From: Pedobacter sp. AK013
Lineage (GTDB): Bacteria > Bacteroidota > Bacteroidia > Sphingobacteriales > Sphingobacteriaceae
Assembly: GCF_014205835.1 (NCBI RefSeq)
Contig: NZ_JACHCQ010000001.1
Location: forward strand, 186,001-250,000
Length of the DNA: 64,000 nucleotides
Direction of reading: 5' to 3'
Part shown: in pieces, positions 55,318 to 64,000 of the stretch
How the letters are laid out: every line of letters begins with the position of its first letter
How positions within the stretch are numbered: the stretch's first letter is position 1
Translations under genes and position numbers: made by a program
Notes under the pieces: model-generated
What the model saw: the letters and a program-made list of their open reading frames with translations, nothing else
Told to the model about the DNA's origin: nothing
The model's database searches: none

Positions 55318-55349
55318 AAAAAACCGTCCCAATTTTTAAGCTGGGACGG
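55318..55349 (-). terminator. Terminator of the DUF2911 gene
   Basis: CCGTCCCA (55324-55331) pairs with TGGGACGG (55342-55349). On the minus strand the stem is followed by T6 (55323-55318). It lies 20 bp past the DUF2911 stop. Confidence 0.85.
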
Positions 55350-55369
55350 CTCTGAATAATTTTATCTAA

Positions 55370-55888
55370 TTATTTAATATTAACCGGAACAGAAATTTTA
55401 TCCCATTCTAAAGCAAAGCCGCTTTTGGTAATTTTGTAAACCAAACGCTCTTGTGTAGCTTTTAACGCTTTGGTTTTAACATCAACGCGCAAAGCATCTT
55501 TAGCTTCTTCGTATTTGTAAGCACCCCACTGTTTTGGTTCTTTATTAAAGATAGCTGTCCAGGTTCCGCTTTCTTTAGGGATTAAAAAGAAGCTGTATTT
55601 ACCAGCTGGCAAAGCTTTACCTTCAACTACAATATCTTTATCGGTTTCAAAAGTAGTAGCCTCATTTGCACCTGCACGCCACACTTTATCAAAAGCTTCT
55701 AAACCGCCCCAGATTTTACGTCCTTTTACTGCAGGGCTGCTGTAGTTGATGGTAATGGTTGCACCTTTAACTTTTCCCGTTGCTGTAGCCGCAGGGCTTG
55801 GCTTAGGTTGCGCATCTTGTGCCATTGCACTTACAGAAATGGTAATCGCCGTAAATAGCAATGTAATAGATTTAATCATCGTTTTCAT
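55370..55888 (-). CDS. DUF2911 exported protein
   Basis: This is a 172-aa protein with a signal peptide (ends SAMAQ). The mature domain matches DUF2911: [55 protein letters not shown], and W-containing [13 protein letters not shown]. It is a periplasmic or surface beta-rich protein common in Bacteroidota; function unknown. Monocistronic, with a clear terminator. The in-frame ATG nine bases later is a possible alternative start. Confidence 0.92.
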   Translation of the reverse strand: MKTMIKSITLLFTAITISVSAMAQDAQPKPSPAATATGKVKGATITINYSSPAVKGRKIWGGLEAFDKVWRAGANEATTFETDKDIVVEGKALPAGKYSFFLIPKESGTWTAIFNKEPKQWGAYKYEEAKDALRVDVKTKALKATQERLVYKITKSGFALEWDKISVPVNIK

Positions 55889-56090
55889 AGTATTATATTT
55901 ATCTGTTTTTGTTGTTTTTTGATTTTACGAATTTATGGCTTTAGCGCGATAAAACAATAATCCTAAATAAATTGATACCGGAATGACGATAAAGTATTGT
56001 AGGTGCAGATCTTGTACATTGCGTAGATGTAGTACCCTGCGGATTTATGAATGATATTGAGTTTACAACTCAGTAATAAGGAGCAAGTCA

Positions 56091-56143
56091 GAAACGCTTA
56101 TCCATTCTGCAATCTGTAGAGCCCATCGGAACTCTATAGACAG
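56091..56143. repeat. Dispersed repeat, partial copy
   Basis: GAAACGCTTATCCATTCTGC, CTGTAGAG and AACTCTATAGA match the left part of 51588-51771. It lies in the 290-bp gap 55889-56178, which holds no gene. Confidence 0.55.
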
Positions 56144-56178
56144 TTAGGAATTAATTTCTCGGTTATAGGCCAACACCT

Positions 56179-56802
56179 TTATTTTTTTCTTCCAACAAAT
56201 CTGATTACCGAACCCTGTCCATTATGGAACAAACCCTCTTTCAGTTCAATTTCTTTTTCTTCCAGCACCAAAATCTCATAATTTCCGAAATCAGCTCTTA
56301 TTTCTTCGATTGAGAATAACATATCAATTTCTTTTGGTCCACCAACTTTTTCGTTTTTGGCAAGATAATCAAGGTGTTTTTTGCTAAAAGCTTCGAAAAT
56401 AAGCAAACCGTCTTTGCATAAATAATTGCTTAATGTTTTGTGGTAAGTTGACTTAATTGCCGATGGAAAGTGTGCATAAATTAAGGCAATGGCATCAAAC
56501 TGTTCGGTTTTATAATCCAGCTCCTGGAGTTCGCCCACCTGGTAATCAATATTAACACTATTTTTTGCCGCGAGTTGCAGTGCTTTATTTTTTCCTTCAA
56601 TACTAATATCAAAGGCCGAAACCTTCCAACCGAGTTTAGCAGCAAAAACAGCATTTCGGCCCTCTCCTTCTGCCGGAAAAAGTATTGTTCCTGCCTCAAG
56701 ATGCATTAACTGCTCTTTTAAATAGTTATTCGGTTGTTCGCCATAAGCAAACTCACCAGTACTGTATCGATCATTCCACCTATCTACCCAAGTTTCATTC
56801 AT
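56179..56802 (-). CDS. Class I SAM-dependent methyltransferase (TehB-like)
   Basis: This 207-aa protein starts like TehB/thiopurine-type methyltransferases ([21 protein letters not shown]). The SAM-binding motif I is [19 protein letters not shown], then SAFDIS (acidic motif II) and [12 protein letters not shown] (motif IV). It transfers methyl groups to a small or chalcogen-containing acceptor. Substrate unknown. It is separated from the symporter gene upstream on the other side by 87 bp. Confidence 0.85.
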   Translation of the reverse strand: MNETWVDRWNDRYSTGEFAYGEQPNNYLKEQLMHLEAGTILFPAEGEGRNAVFAAKLGWKVSAFDISIEGKNKALQLAAKNSVNIDYQVGELQELDYKTEQFDAIALIYAHFPSAIKSTYHKTLSNYLCKDGLLIFEAFSKKHLDYLAKNEKVGGPKEIDMLFSIEEIRADFGNYEILVLEEKEIELKEGLFHNGQGSVIRFVGRKK

Positions 56803-56889
56803 ATTTAGCGCTATCTATCTTGTCAGAAATAAAGATATTAAATTTTAGGCTTGTACCCGGGCAGCAAATATCTGCTGCGCGTAAAAAGT

Positions 56890-58584
56890 TTATTTGCCAA
56901 CTACTGTTTTTGGATTAGAAAATAAGAGACCAATTACCGAGAACATTATTACTGCTGCTGCTCCGATTACATTGAGCCAAAGGAATGAAACAATATCGAA
57001 CTCATACACAGCGACAACGGCAATTTCGGATAAGATGGCCGAAATAAATACGATAGGTCCGTTTATCTTTTTAAAATAAAATGCCACCAGGAAAATACCC
57101 AGAATTGGCCCATAAAAGAGCGAGCCGAGTACATTAACGGCTTCTATTAGCGAACCCATCTGTGTAGCAAACATGGCAACAGCTATTGAAAAAATGCCCC
57201 AGGCTAAAGTATGCCAGCGGCTATATTTTAATTCAGTTTCGTCATCTACATCTTTTTTACCAAAAATGAGGTGTATATCTTTTAAGGAACAGGCAGCCAG
57301 CGAATTTAATGCAGCTGAAATAGATCCCCAACTCGCCAAAAAGATAACGGCAAAAAGCAGACCGATCATCCCAACCGGAAGGGTATTTTTTACGAAGTAT
57401 AAAAATATATAATTGGTATCGGTTTTCTCTGCGTTGTAATTCGATTTGTTGATGGCCTCTTCTACCCTGCCATGCAGCTCTTTCACCTGCTTTTGAGTAG
57501 TCCTAAAGTCTGCTATGGAGTTATTTAGAGATGATGATTGCTTTTCCTTTTCTACAAGGATATTTTTAGATTGCTGATTAAATTTTTGTGCTAAAGCATG
57601 GTGTTCTTTTTCGAAAGCTGCGGCTTGCTGCGGCTGAGTTTCTTTTAAATATTGATAGGAGCGTTCATTGAAATAAATCGGTGCTGGTTTTAAAGAGAAG
57701 AATGCAAATAATAATGCGCCGATTAAGAGGATAGCAAACTGCATTGGTATTTTAACCAATCCGTTTAACAGTAATCCCATTTTAGCATTGGTATTATCTT
57801 TCGCAGTAATATATCTTCCAACCTGGCTCTGATCTGTGCCGAAATAAGAAAGCGCGAGGAAAAAGCCTCCAATTAAACCACTCCAGATGTTGTATTTATC
57901 CTTCCAATCGAATTCGGTGGTAATTACATTTAATTTACCAGATTTCCCGGCCAGGTAAAGCGCGTCTTTAAATCCTATTCCATTAGGCATATTTTGCACT
58001 AAAAGATATCCGGCAAAGGCCATGGTGCCCAGGATAATTAAAAACTGTAGTTTTTGTGTATGTGCTATTGCTTTTGCACCACCAACATAAGTATAAATCA
58101 ATAAAATGCCGCCGGTAAGGATATTGGTTAGATAAATATTCCAGTTTAAAACGCTTGAAAGGATAATACTTGGCGCATAAATGCTAATACCGGTTGATAA
58201 TCCCCGCGAGAACAGAAATAACAACGAGGTTAAAACCCTTGTTTTTTTATCGAAACGGTTCTCTAAATATTCGAAGGCCGTATATACATTTAACCGCTGA
58301 AAAATTGGGATGAAAGTAATGCAAATAACAATCATCGCCAGCGGCAAACCAAAGTAATACTGCACAAAGCGCATACCATCGGTATAAGCCTGACCGGGCG
58401 CTGATAAAAAAGTAATGGCACTCGCCTGTGTAGCCATAATACCCAATAACACAATGTACCAGGGCATTTTATTATCGGCCTTTAAATAGGAAGCATTGCT
58501 TTTTTGCCCGCGGCCAATAAAAACGCCGTAAGCTACAATAGCAAGCAAGGTGAATATCAATACAGCCCAATCGATATTACTCAT
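56890..58584 (-). CDS. Sodium:solute symporter (SSS family) with long coiled-coil loop
   Basis: This 564-aa protein has the SSS core with about 13 helices (FLSAPGQAYTDGMRFVQYYFGLPLA, SQVGRYITAKDNTNAKMG). It carries a hydrophilic, Gln/Glu/Lys-rich coiled-coil insertion of about 85 residues (near 300-385) between core helices. Na+-driven import of a sugar, acid or amine is expected. The gene overlaps by 4 bases (ATGA) the stop of a 34-aa membrane peptide, itself coupled to the PIG-L gene. The three probably handle one substrate, an N-acyl compound deacetylated by PIG-L and taken up here. Confidence 0.9.
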   Translation of the reverse strand: MSNIDWAVLIFTLLAIVAYGVFIGRGQKSNASYLKADNKMPWYIVLLGIMATQASAITFLSAPGQAYTDGMRFVQYYFGLPLAMIVICITFIPIFQRLNVYTAFEYLENRFDKKTRVLTSLLFLFSRGLSTGISIYAPSIILSSVLNWNIYLTNILTGGILLIYTYVGGAKAIAHTQKLQFLIILGTMAFAGYLLVQNMPNGIGFKDALYLAGKSGKLNVITTEFDWKDKYNIWSGLIGGFFLALSYFGTDQSQVGRYITAKDNTNAKMGLLLNGLVKIPMQFAILLIGALLFAFFSLKPAPIYFNERSYQYLKETQPQQAAAFEKEHHALAQKFNQQSKNILVEKEKQSSSLNNSIADFRTTQKQVKELHGRVEEAINKSNYNAEKTDTNYIFLYFVKNTLPVGMIGLLFAVIFLASWGSISAALNSLAACSLKDIHLIFGKKDVDDETELKYSRWHTLAWGIFSIAVAMFATQMGSLIEAVNVLGSLFYGPILGIFLVAFYFKKINGPIVFISAILSEIAVVAVYEFDIVSFLWLNVIGAAAVIMFSVIGLLFSNPKTVVGK

Positions 58585-58685
58585 GCCCAGAACTTAGTAA
58601 ACAGATAATAAAATACAATCTGGAACAGTAGCGCCAAAGCGAGCAAAATATACCAGGTATTCCAGTTTTTGAATTGATTTTTCAT
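58581..58685 (-). CDS. 34-aa membrane peptide between PIG-L deacetylase and symporter
   Basis: The ATG at 58685 shares its A with the TGA of the PIG-L gene (TGATG). Its TGA (58583-58581) overlaps the symporter start in an ATGA. The product begins MKNQFKNWNTWYILLALALL and continues hydrophobic to FYYLFTKFWA, forming one transmembrane helix with a short positive N-terminus. Its size is below usual gene-finder cut-offs. Overlap on both sides argues for translation. It is probably a small subunit of the symporter. Confidence 0.7.
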   Translation of the reverse strand: MKNQFKNWNTWYILLALALLFQIVFYYLFTKFWA

Positions 58686-61153
58686 CACTTCCCAGCTGAT
58701 AAAAAGTTAAAGAACAACCTGGCCGCGCCAACATTTCCGGCAGGCAGCTGCCTGAAAAATGCCAAAGGGGTGTAAATGAAATTCCCTTTGCCATATTTAG
58801 CATAAAGTGTTGATCCCTGAAGCGGTTCTTCATCAGTATCGTGCATTTCGAAAAGCGGTTCGTATTTAGCATCCCATTTATCTGGAAAATAGGCACCACG
58901 CTCCTGCACCCAGCCTTTAAAATCCTCAGCGGTAATTTTATTTGGGTAGTTTAACAGCTTATGTTCAGGTTTCAAAAATTTAACCTCGGCATTTTCTTCG
59001 GTTACCCTTTTACCACTAATGCTAAACGGATAAACACCGAAATCCTGAAGTGCCATATCCTGTGTAGTATTGTACTGCATTACAATGGTTCCACCGTTTT
59101 CTACATAACTGCGCAAAGCAGCTTGCCAGTTTTTAATTCTTTTTTCGGTATTAATTACCCTTACCCCGGTTACCACAGCATCGTAACTTGCCAGTTTTGC
59201 CGGGTTTAAGATATCCGCTTCTGTGAGCACATCAACCTGTAAACCTGCCTGCCTTAAAAACTCAGGGATTAAATCGCCAGCCCCTTCAATGTAGCCGATT
59301 TTTTTTGCCAGTACTTTTACGTCTCCTTTAATTAACCACGTTGTAGCCGGAACAAAGTACTGTAGGGTTGGCAAATGAGGATATTGAATTAATACCTGTC
59401 CTTTTGAATATTCATTCGCTTCTGAAGAAAAAACTGCTTCGAGTTTATTCTGGCTGCTTTTTATTTTGGCAAGATCTTCAACCGGGATCAGAAAATCTTT
59501 AGCGGTAATGGTATTCTCGGCAAGGCTAATTCCCTGGAAAGTTTTAACTACCTGGTTACCGATCTTAAAACTCACTTTACCGTAATTAATGTTTTTATTT
59601 GCCTTTAAGCAAAGACTAACATTTAAAGCTTCTTTTTCTTTAGCAAAATAAACAGGTTCGCTAAAACTTAAATCAAGCGGGGGAATAATCCTCAATGTTT
59701 CTACAACATCACCTTTAACAGGATCTAATTTTTTATACGATAAAGGCAATTTGATCTCAAATTTTTCCGATTCGATTTTTAATGATAATTGCACATTAAC
59801 AGGTGATTGCATTTCTGGAAGCCCGATTAAAGTATCGTTAGCTACGCTGAATGTTGCCGCATCTTTTGCAGGGCTGGCTAACCAGTAAGGCTCAGTAGGT
59901 GCAGCATCTGCAGGAATTTGGATTTTACGTTCAAGGGTCATCAACGAATCGTTGGCAAGCTTTCTGTTTAAATTATCTGTCTGGTTTAACCAATTCACAC
60001 TTTCTACCGTTACAGGAGTAGCAGATCTTGAAATTAAGTTTAAACGGAAATTATAACTATTGCCAGCAATTGCTTCAGGTTGATTGGTGACCACCTCGCC
60101 CATAAAACCTATACTAGCTAAAATGATGTTATCGATTGCGGCAAGTTTATCTTTCCTCAACGCTACATCCTGCAATTCTGCAATTTTCTTCCTTAACATT
60201 AGCAGTCCATGCAAGCTTTTATCAGGTTGATTGTAATTAAATGATAGCAATATAATATCAATCAGTTCATCAATATCGCCTATACCTTTATCCGACCAAT
60301 TGACACTTAATCCATCAAAAAGAGTTCTTTTGGCAGGATCTCCTAAAACATTGGTAAAATATTCGGAACGTACACCGGCTACCGATTGTGTTCCTGCGCC
60401 CTGACTTTTATGCAAGCTCCTGCTTAATCCGGCTAACTCGCCATACCCCATTCCCAACTGGGCATCATACTGCCCAACGGTAACCTTTAATTGATTTTCG
60501 TCTGTTGTATTAACAGCACCAAACCTAAAGGTGTTCCATAACAATCTTTTGGGCTGCCAAACAGAAACATATTTAAGCTGATTAGGAAACATATTTTTAT
60601 CGGCGGCAGCCTTAAAGGCCTTCTCTGCAACAACAGCAGAAGCCGCATGTTGCCCATGACCCGCAGCAGCAGTTGGCGGGAAACGGCAGATAATCACATC
60701 AGGTCTGAATTTTCTGATCACCCAAACCACATCGGCTGTAATACTATCGGCATCCCACTGTTTAAAAGTATCGCTGGTATTCTTAGAGAAACCGAAATCA
60801 ATCGCCCTGGTGAAAAATTGTTGTGCACCGTCCAATCTACGGGCTTCCAGGAGTTCGTGTGTTCTGATTAAGCCTAATGCCGCACCTTGTTCTGTACCCA
60901 AAAGATTTTGCCCGCCATCTCCCCTGGTAAGCGATAAATAAGCTGTTTCTACATTCTGATCGTTAATTAGCCAAGAAAGTAAACCAGTATTTTCATCATC
61001 CGGATGGGCCGCTAAATATAGAACCTTAGGCAGGTGTTTCAGTGTTTTAAGTTCTCTGTAAATCTCTGAAGATTTTGCGGGGCGAACTTGTTGCGCCGCA
61101 CAGAACATTACCGGTAAACATAGCGTGAATATGGCAGTTAATCTTTTGAACAT
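58685..61153 (-). CDS. PIG-L (LmbE-type) family deacetylase, multidomain exported
   Basis: The ATG at 61153 gives 822 aa with a signal peptide (ends FCAAQ); 11 further residues are possible upstream. The zinc-binding AHPDDEN (49-55) is followed by TRGDGGQN and GHGQHAASA, the third-ligand His region. This catalytic domain (about 40-290) removes N-acetyl groups from sugar amines in characterised relatives. The C-terminal 500 residues are beta-rich with a final flavodoxin-like/glutamine-amidotransferase-like segment (YDAVVTGVRVINTEKR). It is coupled to the 34-aa peptide and symporter genes. Confidence 0.9.
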   Translation of the reverse strand: MFKRLTAIFTLCLPVMFCAAQQVRPAKSSEIYRELKTLKHLPKVLYLAAHPDDENTGLLSWLINDQNVETAYLSLTRGDGGQNLLGTEQGAALGLIRTHELLEARRLDGAQQFFTRAIDFGFSKNTSDTFKQWDADSITADVVWVIRKFRPDVIICRFPPTAAAGHGQHAASAVVAEKAFKAAADKNMFPNQLKYVSVWQPKRLLWNTFRFGAVNTTDENQLKVTVGQYDAQLGMGYGELAGLSRSLHKSQGAGTQSVAGVRSEYFTNVLGDPAKRTLFDGLSVNWSDKGIGDIDELIDIILLSFNYNQPDKSLHGLLMLRKKIAELQDVALRKDKLAAIDNIILASIGFMGEVVTNQPEAIAGNSYNFRLNLISRSATPVTVESVNWLNQTDNLNRKLANDSLMTLERKIQIPADAAPTEPYWLASPAKDAATFSVANDTLIGLPEMQSPVNVQLSLKIESEKFEIKLPLSYKKLDPVKGDVVETLRIIPPLDLSFSEPVYFAKEKEALNVSLCLKANKNINYGKVSFKIGNQVVKTFQGISLAENTITAKDFLIPVEDLAKIKSSQNKLEAVFSSEANEYSKGQVLIQYPHLPTLQYFVPATTWLIKGDVKVLAKKIGYIEGAGDLIPEFLRQAGLQVDVLTEADILNPAKLASYDAVVTGVRVINTEKRIKNWQAALRSYVENGGTIVMQYNTTQDMALQDFGVYPFSISGKRVTEENAEVKFLKPEHKLLNYPNKITAEDFKGWVQERGAYFPDKWDAKYEPLFEMHDTDEEPLQGSTLYAKYGKGNFIYTPLAFFRQLPAGNVGAARLFFNFLSAGK

Positions 61154-61246
61154 ACTATTTGTTTTGCGAAATTCAAATATGCTCAAAAAGCTTTTACTTT
61201 AATGCCTCCGAAACGAAAAAGGTACAAAAAATAGTGTTTCTCCGAT

Positions 61247-62350
61247 TTACAATATCTTAAAAACAGATTCGAGCAAATGGATGTAGATTGTTATTCCTTC
61301 TTCAATTTCTTCAATCAATACAAACTCATCTGCAGTATGCGATCTGGCTGATTCTCCAGGCCCCATTTTTACAGAAGGCATGGTCAGCCAACCCTGATCG
61401 GAACTGGTAGGGGAAACATAGGTTTTTCTGCCAAGCGCTATTCCGGCCACTACGAGCGGATGTAATACATCAATATTGGAAGGATGGAGCACATTAGGGC
61501 GAACGTTAAAACCACTTAAGGTATGGTTGATGATCACATTCAAGATCTCGCGCGGAGTATAATTGTGATCGAAACGGATATCGACCGTAAAATGGCATTC
61601 GCCCGGTACAATATTGTGTTGCAAACCCGCATTTATTTCTGTAACGGTCATTTTTACCGGAGCAGGTAAATGATCTTCAATCGGAAACTGAAAATGTGAA
61701 AACCAATCGATATCCTTGATGGCTTTGTAAATGGCATTGTCGCCTTCTTCACGTGCAGCGTGTCCTGATCGGCCTTTGGCTACACAATCAATTACCATCG
61801 AGCCTTTTTCAGCTATAGCCATTTGCATACCTGTTGGCTCGCCTACTATTGCAAAAGAAATGGGTTTGAGGTCATCCAGAATACTTCTGATGCCGTTTAA
61901 ACCCGAATTTTCTTCTTCGCCAGTAGCTGCCAAACATAAATTGAAAGCGAGATCAGTGGATTCATAAAAATAAATAAAGGTAGAGATTAGCGATACCAAT
62001 GAAGCACCCGCATCGTTACTGCCCAAGCCATGTATTTTTTCATCATAAATGATGGCGCGGAAAGGATCTAATGTATACTGCTCATTCGGTTTTACAGTAT
62101 CATGGTGCGAGTTAAGCAGAATAGTCGGTTTTGCAGGATCGAAATACTTATTGTAGCACCATACATTATTATTTTTGCGGATAGTAGTAATGCCATGTTT
62201 AGCCAAATGCGATTCTATTTTATCTGCAGTGCCCTGTTCTGAACCACTAATGGATGGTATAGCAATTAAAGCAGACAAAAGTTCTATCGCCTCATTGTAT
62301 AAGCGGTTTAAATCAGGATGACTGATTAGTTGTTTTTCTACAGTATTCAT
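61247..62350 (-). CDS. argE: M20-family N-acyl-ornithine deacetylase
   Basis: This is a 367-aa cytoplasmic metallopeptidase-fold enzyme. LLNSHHDTVKPN (first metal His and Asp), GLGSNDAGAS (bridging Asp), ATGEEENSG (catalytic and metal Glu), VGEPTGMQMAIAEKG and SSDQGW (late region) all match the Bacteroidota ArgE type. In these bacteria the enzyme often acts on N-succinyl-ornithine in arginine synthesis. It is 9 bp behind a GNAT acyltransferase gene. The remaining arg genes are not in the window. N-acetyl versus N-succinyl preference cannot be read here. Confidence 0.85.
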   Translation of the reverse strand: MNTVEKQLISHPDLNRLYNEAIELLSALIAIPSISGSEQGTADKIESHLAKHGITTIRKNNNVWCYNKYFDPAKPTILLNSHHDTVKPNEQYTLDPFRAIIYDEKIHGLGSNDAGASLVSLISTFIYFYESTDLAFNLCLAATGEEENSGLNGIRSILDDLKPISFAIVGEPTGMQMAIAEKGSMVIDCVAKGRSGHAAREEGDNAIYKAIKDIDWFSHFQFPIEDHLPAPVKMTVTEINAGLQHNIVPGECHFTVDIRFDHNYTPREILNVIINHTLSGFNVRPNVLHPSNIDVLHPLVVAGIALGRKTYVSPTSSDQGWLTMPSVKMGPGESARSHTADEFVLIEEIEEGITIYIHLLESVFKIL

Positions 62351-62359
62351 AACGGTTTA

Positions 62360-62971
62360 TTAAATGCTTTTAAGGTTTATGTTTTGTTTCAATTGTAGAG
62401 TATTTTCTGCACTGGCGATAATTTGATCGATATGTTCTGGACTGAACAACATGGCCGTGCATAAACAGTTGCTTTTATTTTTGCTTTGGAGGATAGCATA
62501 GTTAACACAGCTTTTGCAACCTTCCCAAAAGGCAGCATCCTGGGTAATTTGTGCAAAGGTTACGGGCTCGAATCCCAGTTGAGTATTCATTTTCATAATG
62601 GCTGCGCCAGAGGTAATGCTGAATATTTTGGCTTCGGGATACAAGCGACGGGAGAGACTGAAAATCCGGTTTTTAATACTTTTGGCAACGCCAGCATTTC
62701 TAAATTTAGGCGCAACAATTAATCCTGAATTGGAAATAAAGGTGTTGTTTTGCCAGCTTTCGAAGTAAGAAAAACCCACCCATTCGCCAGCCGCAGTTAC
62801 TGCGATAACGGCTTTCCCGGCATTCATTTTTTCGACAACTGAAGTCGGTGTTCTTTTCGCAATTCCTGATCCCCTTAACAATGCAGAGCTTTGTGTTTCT
62901 GCAACAATTTCATCTGCATATTTTGCATCTGCGCTGGTTGCTACCCTGACAAAAATTATTGAATTATTCAT
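62360..62971 (-). CDS. GNAT-family N-acyltransferase next to argE
   Basis: This 203-aa GNAT has the acetyl-CoA region ISNSGLIVAPKFRNAGVAKSIKNR and a middle AGEWVGFSYFESW strand. The C-terminal quarter has clustered Cys residues (CKSCVNYAIL, NCLCTAMLF). A related GNAT precedes argG in many Bacteroidota arginine operons and is a candidate for the N-acylation step. Pairing with argE here supports an arginine role. The Cys cluster could bind metal, but this is inference. Confidence 0.8.
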   Translation of the reverse strand: MNNSIIFVRVATSADAKYADEIVAETQSSALLRGSGIAKRTPTSVVEKMNAGKAVIAVTAAGEWVGFSYFESWQNNTFISNSGLIVAPKFRNAGVAKSIKNRIFSLSRRLYPEAKIFSITSGAAIMKMNTQLGFEPVTFAQITQDAAFWEGCKSCVNYAILQSKNKSNCLCTAMLFSPEHIDQIIASAENTLQLKQNINLKSI

Positions 62972-63036
62972 TTTAATAAAATTTCATAATTGCCAGTCAT
63001 CAAAAGCAATACCTGCGTAGAGAACAAAACAATAAA

Positions 63037-63210
63037 TCACTGATTATCAGTGTAAAAATTTAAAAAAACAAATACCATTGCAGTAAGCATGAACAAAATC
63101 ATACCATTTTGAAAGGCTTCTTTCCATATTGAAAAGTTATTTTTGTCTCCTGCTTGATTGGTTGGATTTCGAGCTAAAGCCGAAAGGACCGAATTATCAC
63201 AATCGTTCAT
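63037..63210 (-). CDS. Small single-pass membrane protein (57 aa), unrecognised
   Basis: An ATG at 63210 opens a 57-aa frame ending TGA (63039-63037). It begins MNDCDNSVLSALARNPTNQA, a polar N-terminal half, followed by one strong hydrophobic helix (GMILFMLTAMVFVFLNFY) and a short tail. It is divergent from the sigma-54 regulator gene (44 bp between starts) and 65 bp upstream of the GNAT gene on the same strand. No family recognised. Confidence 0.5.
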   Translation of the reverse strand: MNDCDNSVLSALARNPTNQAGDKNNFSIWKEAFQNGMILFMLTAMVFVFLNFYTDNQ

Positions 63211-63254
63211 TATTCGGTATATTTATTGTTAATATTGCAGCATAATTTTTACCT

Positions 63255-64000
63255 ATGAATGGGATGGTCCTCATCATCGATGATGAAAAGAAAATCAGCA
63301 GTTTACTTTCCAGAATTATAGAACTCGAAGGTTTTAAAACCTTACAGGCAGGTACTGGTAAAGAAGGCCTTAAATTACTTAAGAACAATGATGTGAGTAT
63401 TGTTATCAGTGATGTAAAATTGCCTGATGTGAGTGGCGTTGCGCTGGTTAAAGATATTAAAGCGATAAAATCTTATATAGAAATTATAAACCTTACTGCT
63501 TACGGTACCATTTCTGATGGTGTTTTGGCTATTAAGAACGGGGCATTTGATTATCTCGTAAAGGGCGATGATAACGAGAAGATTATTCCGCTTTTGTATA
63601 AGGCAATGGATAAGTCAAATTTGCAGCGCAGGGTTTCTGACCTGGAAAACAAAATCGCTAAAAAACATAGCTTCGAAACTATTATTGGTCAGTCAAAATC
63701 GTTGATGGAAGCGATCGATCTGGCTAAAAAAGTGAGCGCAACCGACACTACCGTTTTGTTATTGGGCGAAACAGGAACAGGAAAGGAAGTTTTCGCTCAA
63801 TCTATCCATTACGAAAGCCCGAGAGCTGCAAAACCTTTTGTTGCCTTAAACTGTAGTGGTTTTAGCCCAGATTTATTGGAAAGCGAATTATTTGGATACA
63901 AAGCTGGGGCTTTTACAGGTGCCAATAAAGACAAAAAAGGATTGTTGGAAGAAGCCAACGGTGGCACATTATTACTGGATGAAATTGGTGAGATGAACCT
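63255..64000 (+). CDS. NtrC-type sigma-54-dependent response regulator (partial, right edge)
   Basis: The first 248 residues are visible. The receiver domain has the acidic pair (LIIDDEKK), phosphoacceptor Asp53 ([12 protein letters not shown]) and Lys103 (YLVKG, with the usual Pro replaced by Gly). The AAA+ domain begins near 140 with Walker A GETGTGKE (171-178) and the sigma-54 contact loop GAFTGA (218-223). Walker B ([10 protein letters not shown]) lies at the edge. The C-terminal HTH is outside. It activates sigma-54 promoters after phosphorylation. Its histidine kinase and targets are probably to the right. Confidence 0.92.
   Translation, partial: MNGMVLIIDDEKKISSLLSRIIELEGFKTLQAGTGKEGLKLLKNNDVSIVISDVKLPDVSGVALVKDIKAIKSYIEIINLTAYGTISDGVLAIKNGAFDYLVKGDDNEKIIPLLYKAMDKSNLQRRVSDLENKIAKKHSFETIIGQSKSLMEAIDLAKKVSATDTTVLLLGETGTGKEVFAQSIHYESPRAAKPFVALNCSGFSPDLLESELFGYKAGAFTGANKDKKGLLEEANGGTLLLDEIGEMN

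Noticed and set aside
58594..58899. Minus-strand 101-codon ORF overlapping the end of the PIG-L gene
   Set aside because: It overlaps PIG-L and the 34-aa peptide in another frame and has no protein-like composition.
63197..63388. Minus-strand 63-codon ORF over the start of the sigma-54 regulator
   Set aside because: It lies antisense to the receiver domain, which is clearly real.

Overview
The window looks like chromosome from a Bacteroidota bacterium of the Sphingobacteriaceae, most like Pedobacter. The reasons are three SusC/SusD pairs, promoter matches to the Bacteroidota pattern TTTG-N20-TAnnTTTG, membrane-anchored TPR/LuxR regulators, DUF2911, BlaI/M56 pairs, and small dispersed intergenic palindromes. 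No rRNA, tRNA, CRISPR array, integrase or transposase was seen. The genus is an inference; no search was run. Region 1 (1-20591) is nutrient acquisition. It holds (a) a minus-strand SusC-SusD-M14 carboxypeptidase unit cut by the window edge, (b) a lone plus-strand esterase with a C-terminal TPR, (c) a minus-strand SusC-SusD-sulfatase unit, and (d) a plus-strand SusC-SusD unit continuing into two tiny membrane proteins and a fatty-acid-hydroxylase-type membrane enzyme. The 1.4 kb between (c) and (d) contains predicted promoters with long leaders, a 49-residue membrane ORF, and two terminator-like hairpins that match no gene. One of these could end an antisense RNA over the third susC leader. 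Region 2 (20859-33046) is the most unusual part. The same head module occurs twice: a signal-peptide/TPR/transmembrane/coiled-coil/LuxR-type regulator on the minus strand, divergent from a small DUF4870-like membrane protein. The two divergent promoter regions share one architecture. Each has four GTAG-centred half-sites at offsets 0, 11, 33 and 44, and the last lies exactly 38 bp upstream of the -7 box. Downstream of copy 1 are a signal-peptide-bearing Hcp/TssD-like protein, a SUFU-domain protein and a lipoprotein. Downstream of copy 2 are a lipoprotein, two immunity-like proteins (one SUKH-like), and two interleaved pairs of paralogous membrane proteins ending in another lipoprotein. I propose a duplicated, membrane-signal-controlled envelope or immunity regulon. 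Region 3 (33150-45744) holds an S41 peptidase, a TesA-like lipase, a YbbA/YbbP-type ABC transporter whose permease is split by one extra G in a G run, a GntP-type permease, and a BlaI - M56 peptidase - TonB-dependent receptor operon. Region 4 (46086-51525) holds an unrecognised membrane protein, a Crp-family regulator fused to a receiver that has lost its phosphoacceptor Asp, a second Crp-like protein without a clear HTH, and a FadR/GntR regulator. That regulator has a perfect 15-bp inverted repeat over its own -7 box and sits next to TauE/SafE and DUF1634 membrane proteins. Region 5 (51857-64000) is metabolic and repair: a HIBADH-like dehydrogenase, DNA alkylation repair, NUDIX, DUF2911, a methyltransferase, a PIG-L deacetylase - 34-aa membrane peptide - sodium:solute symporter operon with overlapping stop/start codons, a GNAT-argE pair, a 57-aa membrane protein, and the start of a sigma-54 response regulator cut by the right edge. 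Several intergenic gaps carry dispersed palindromic repeats.
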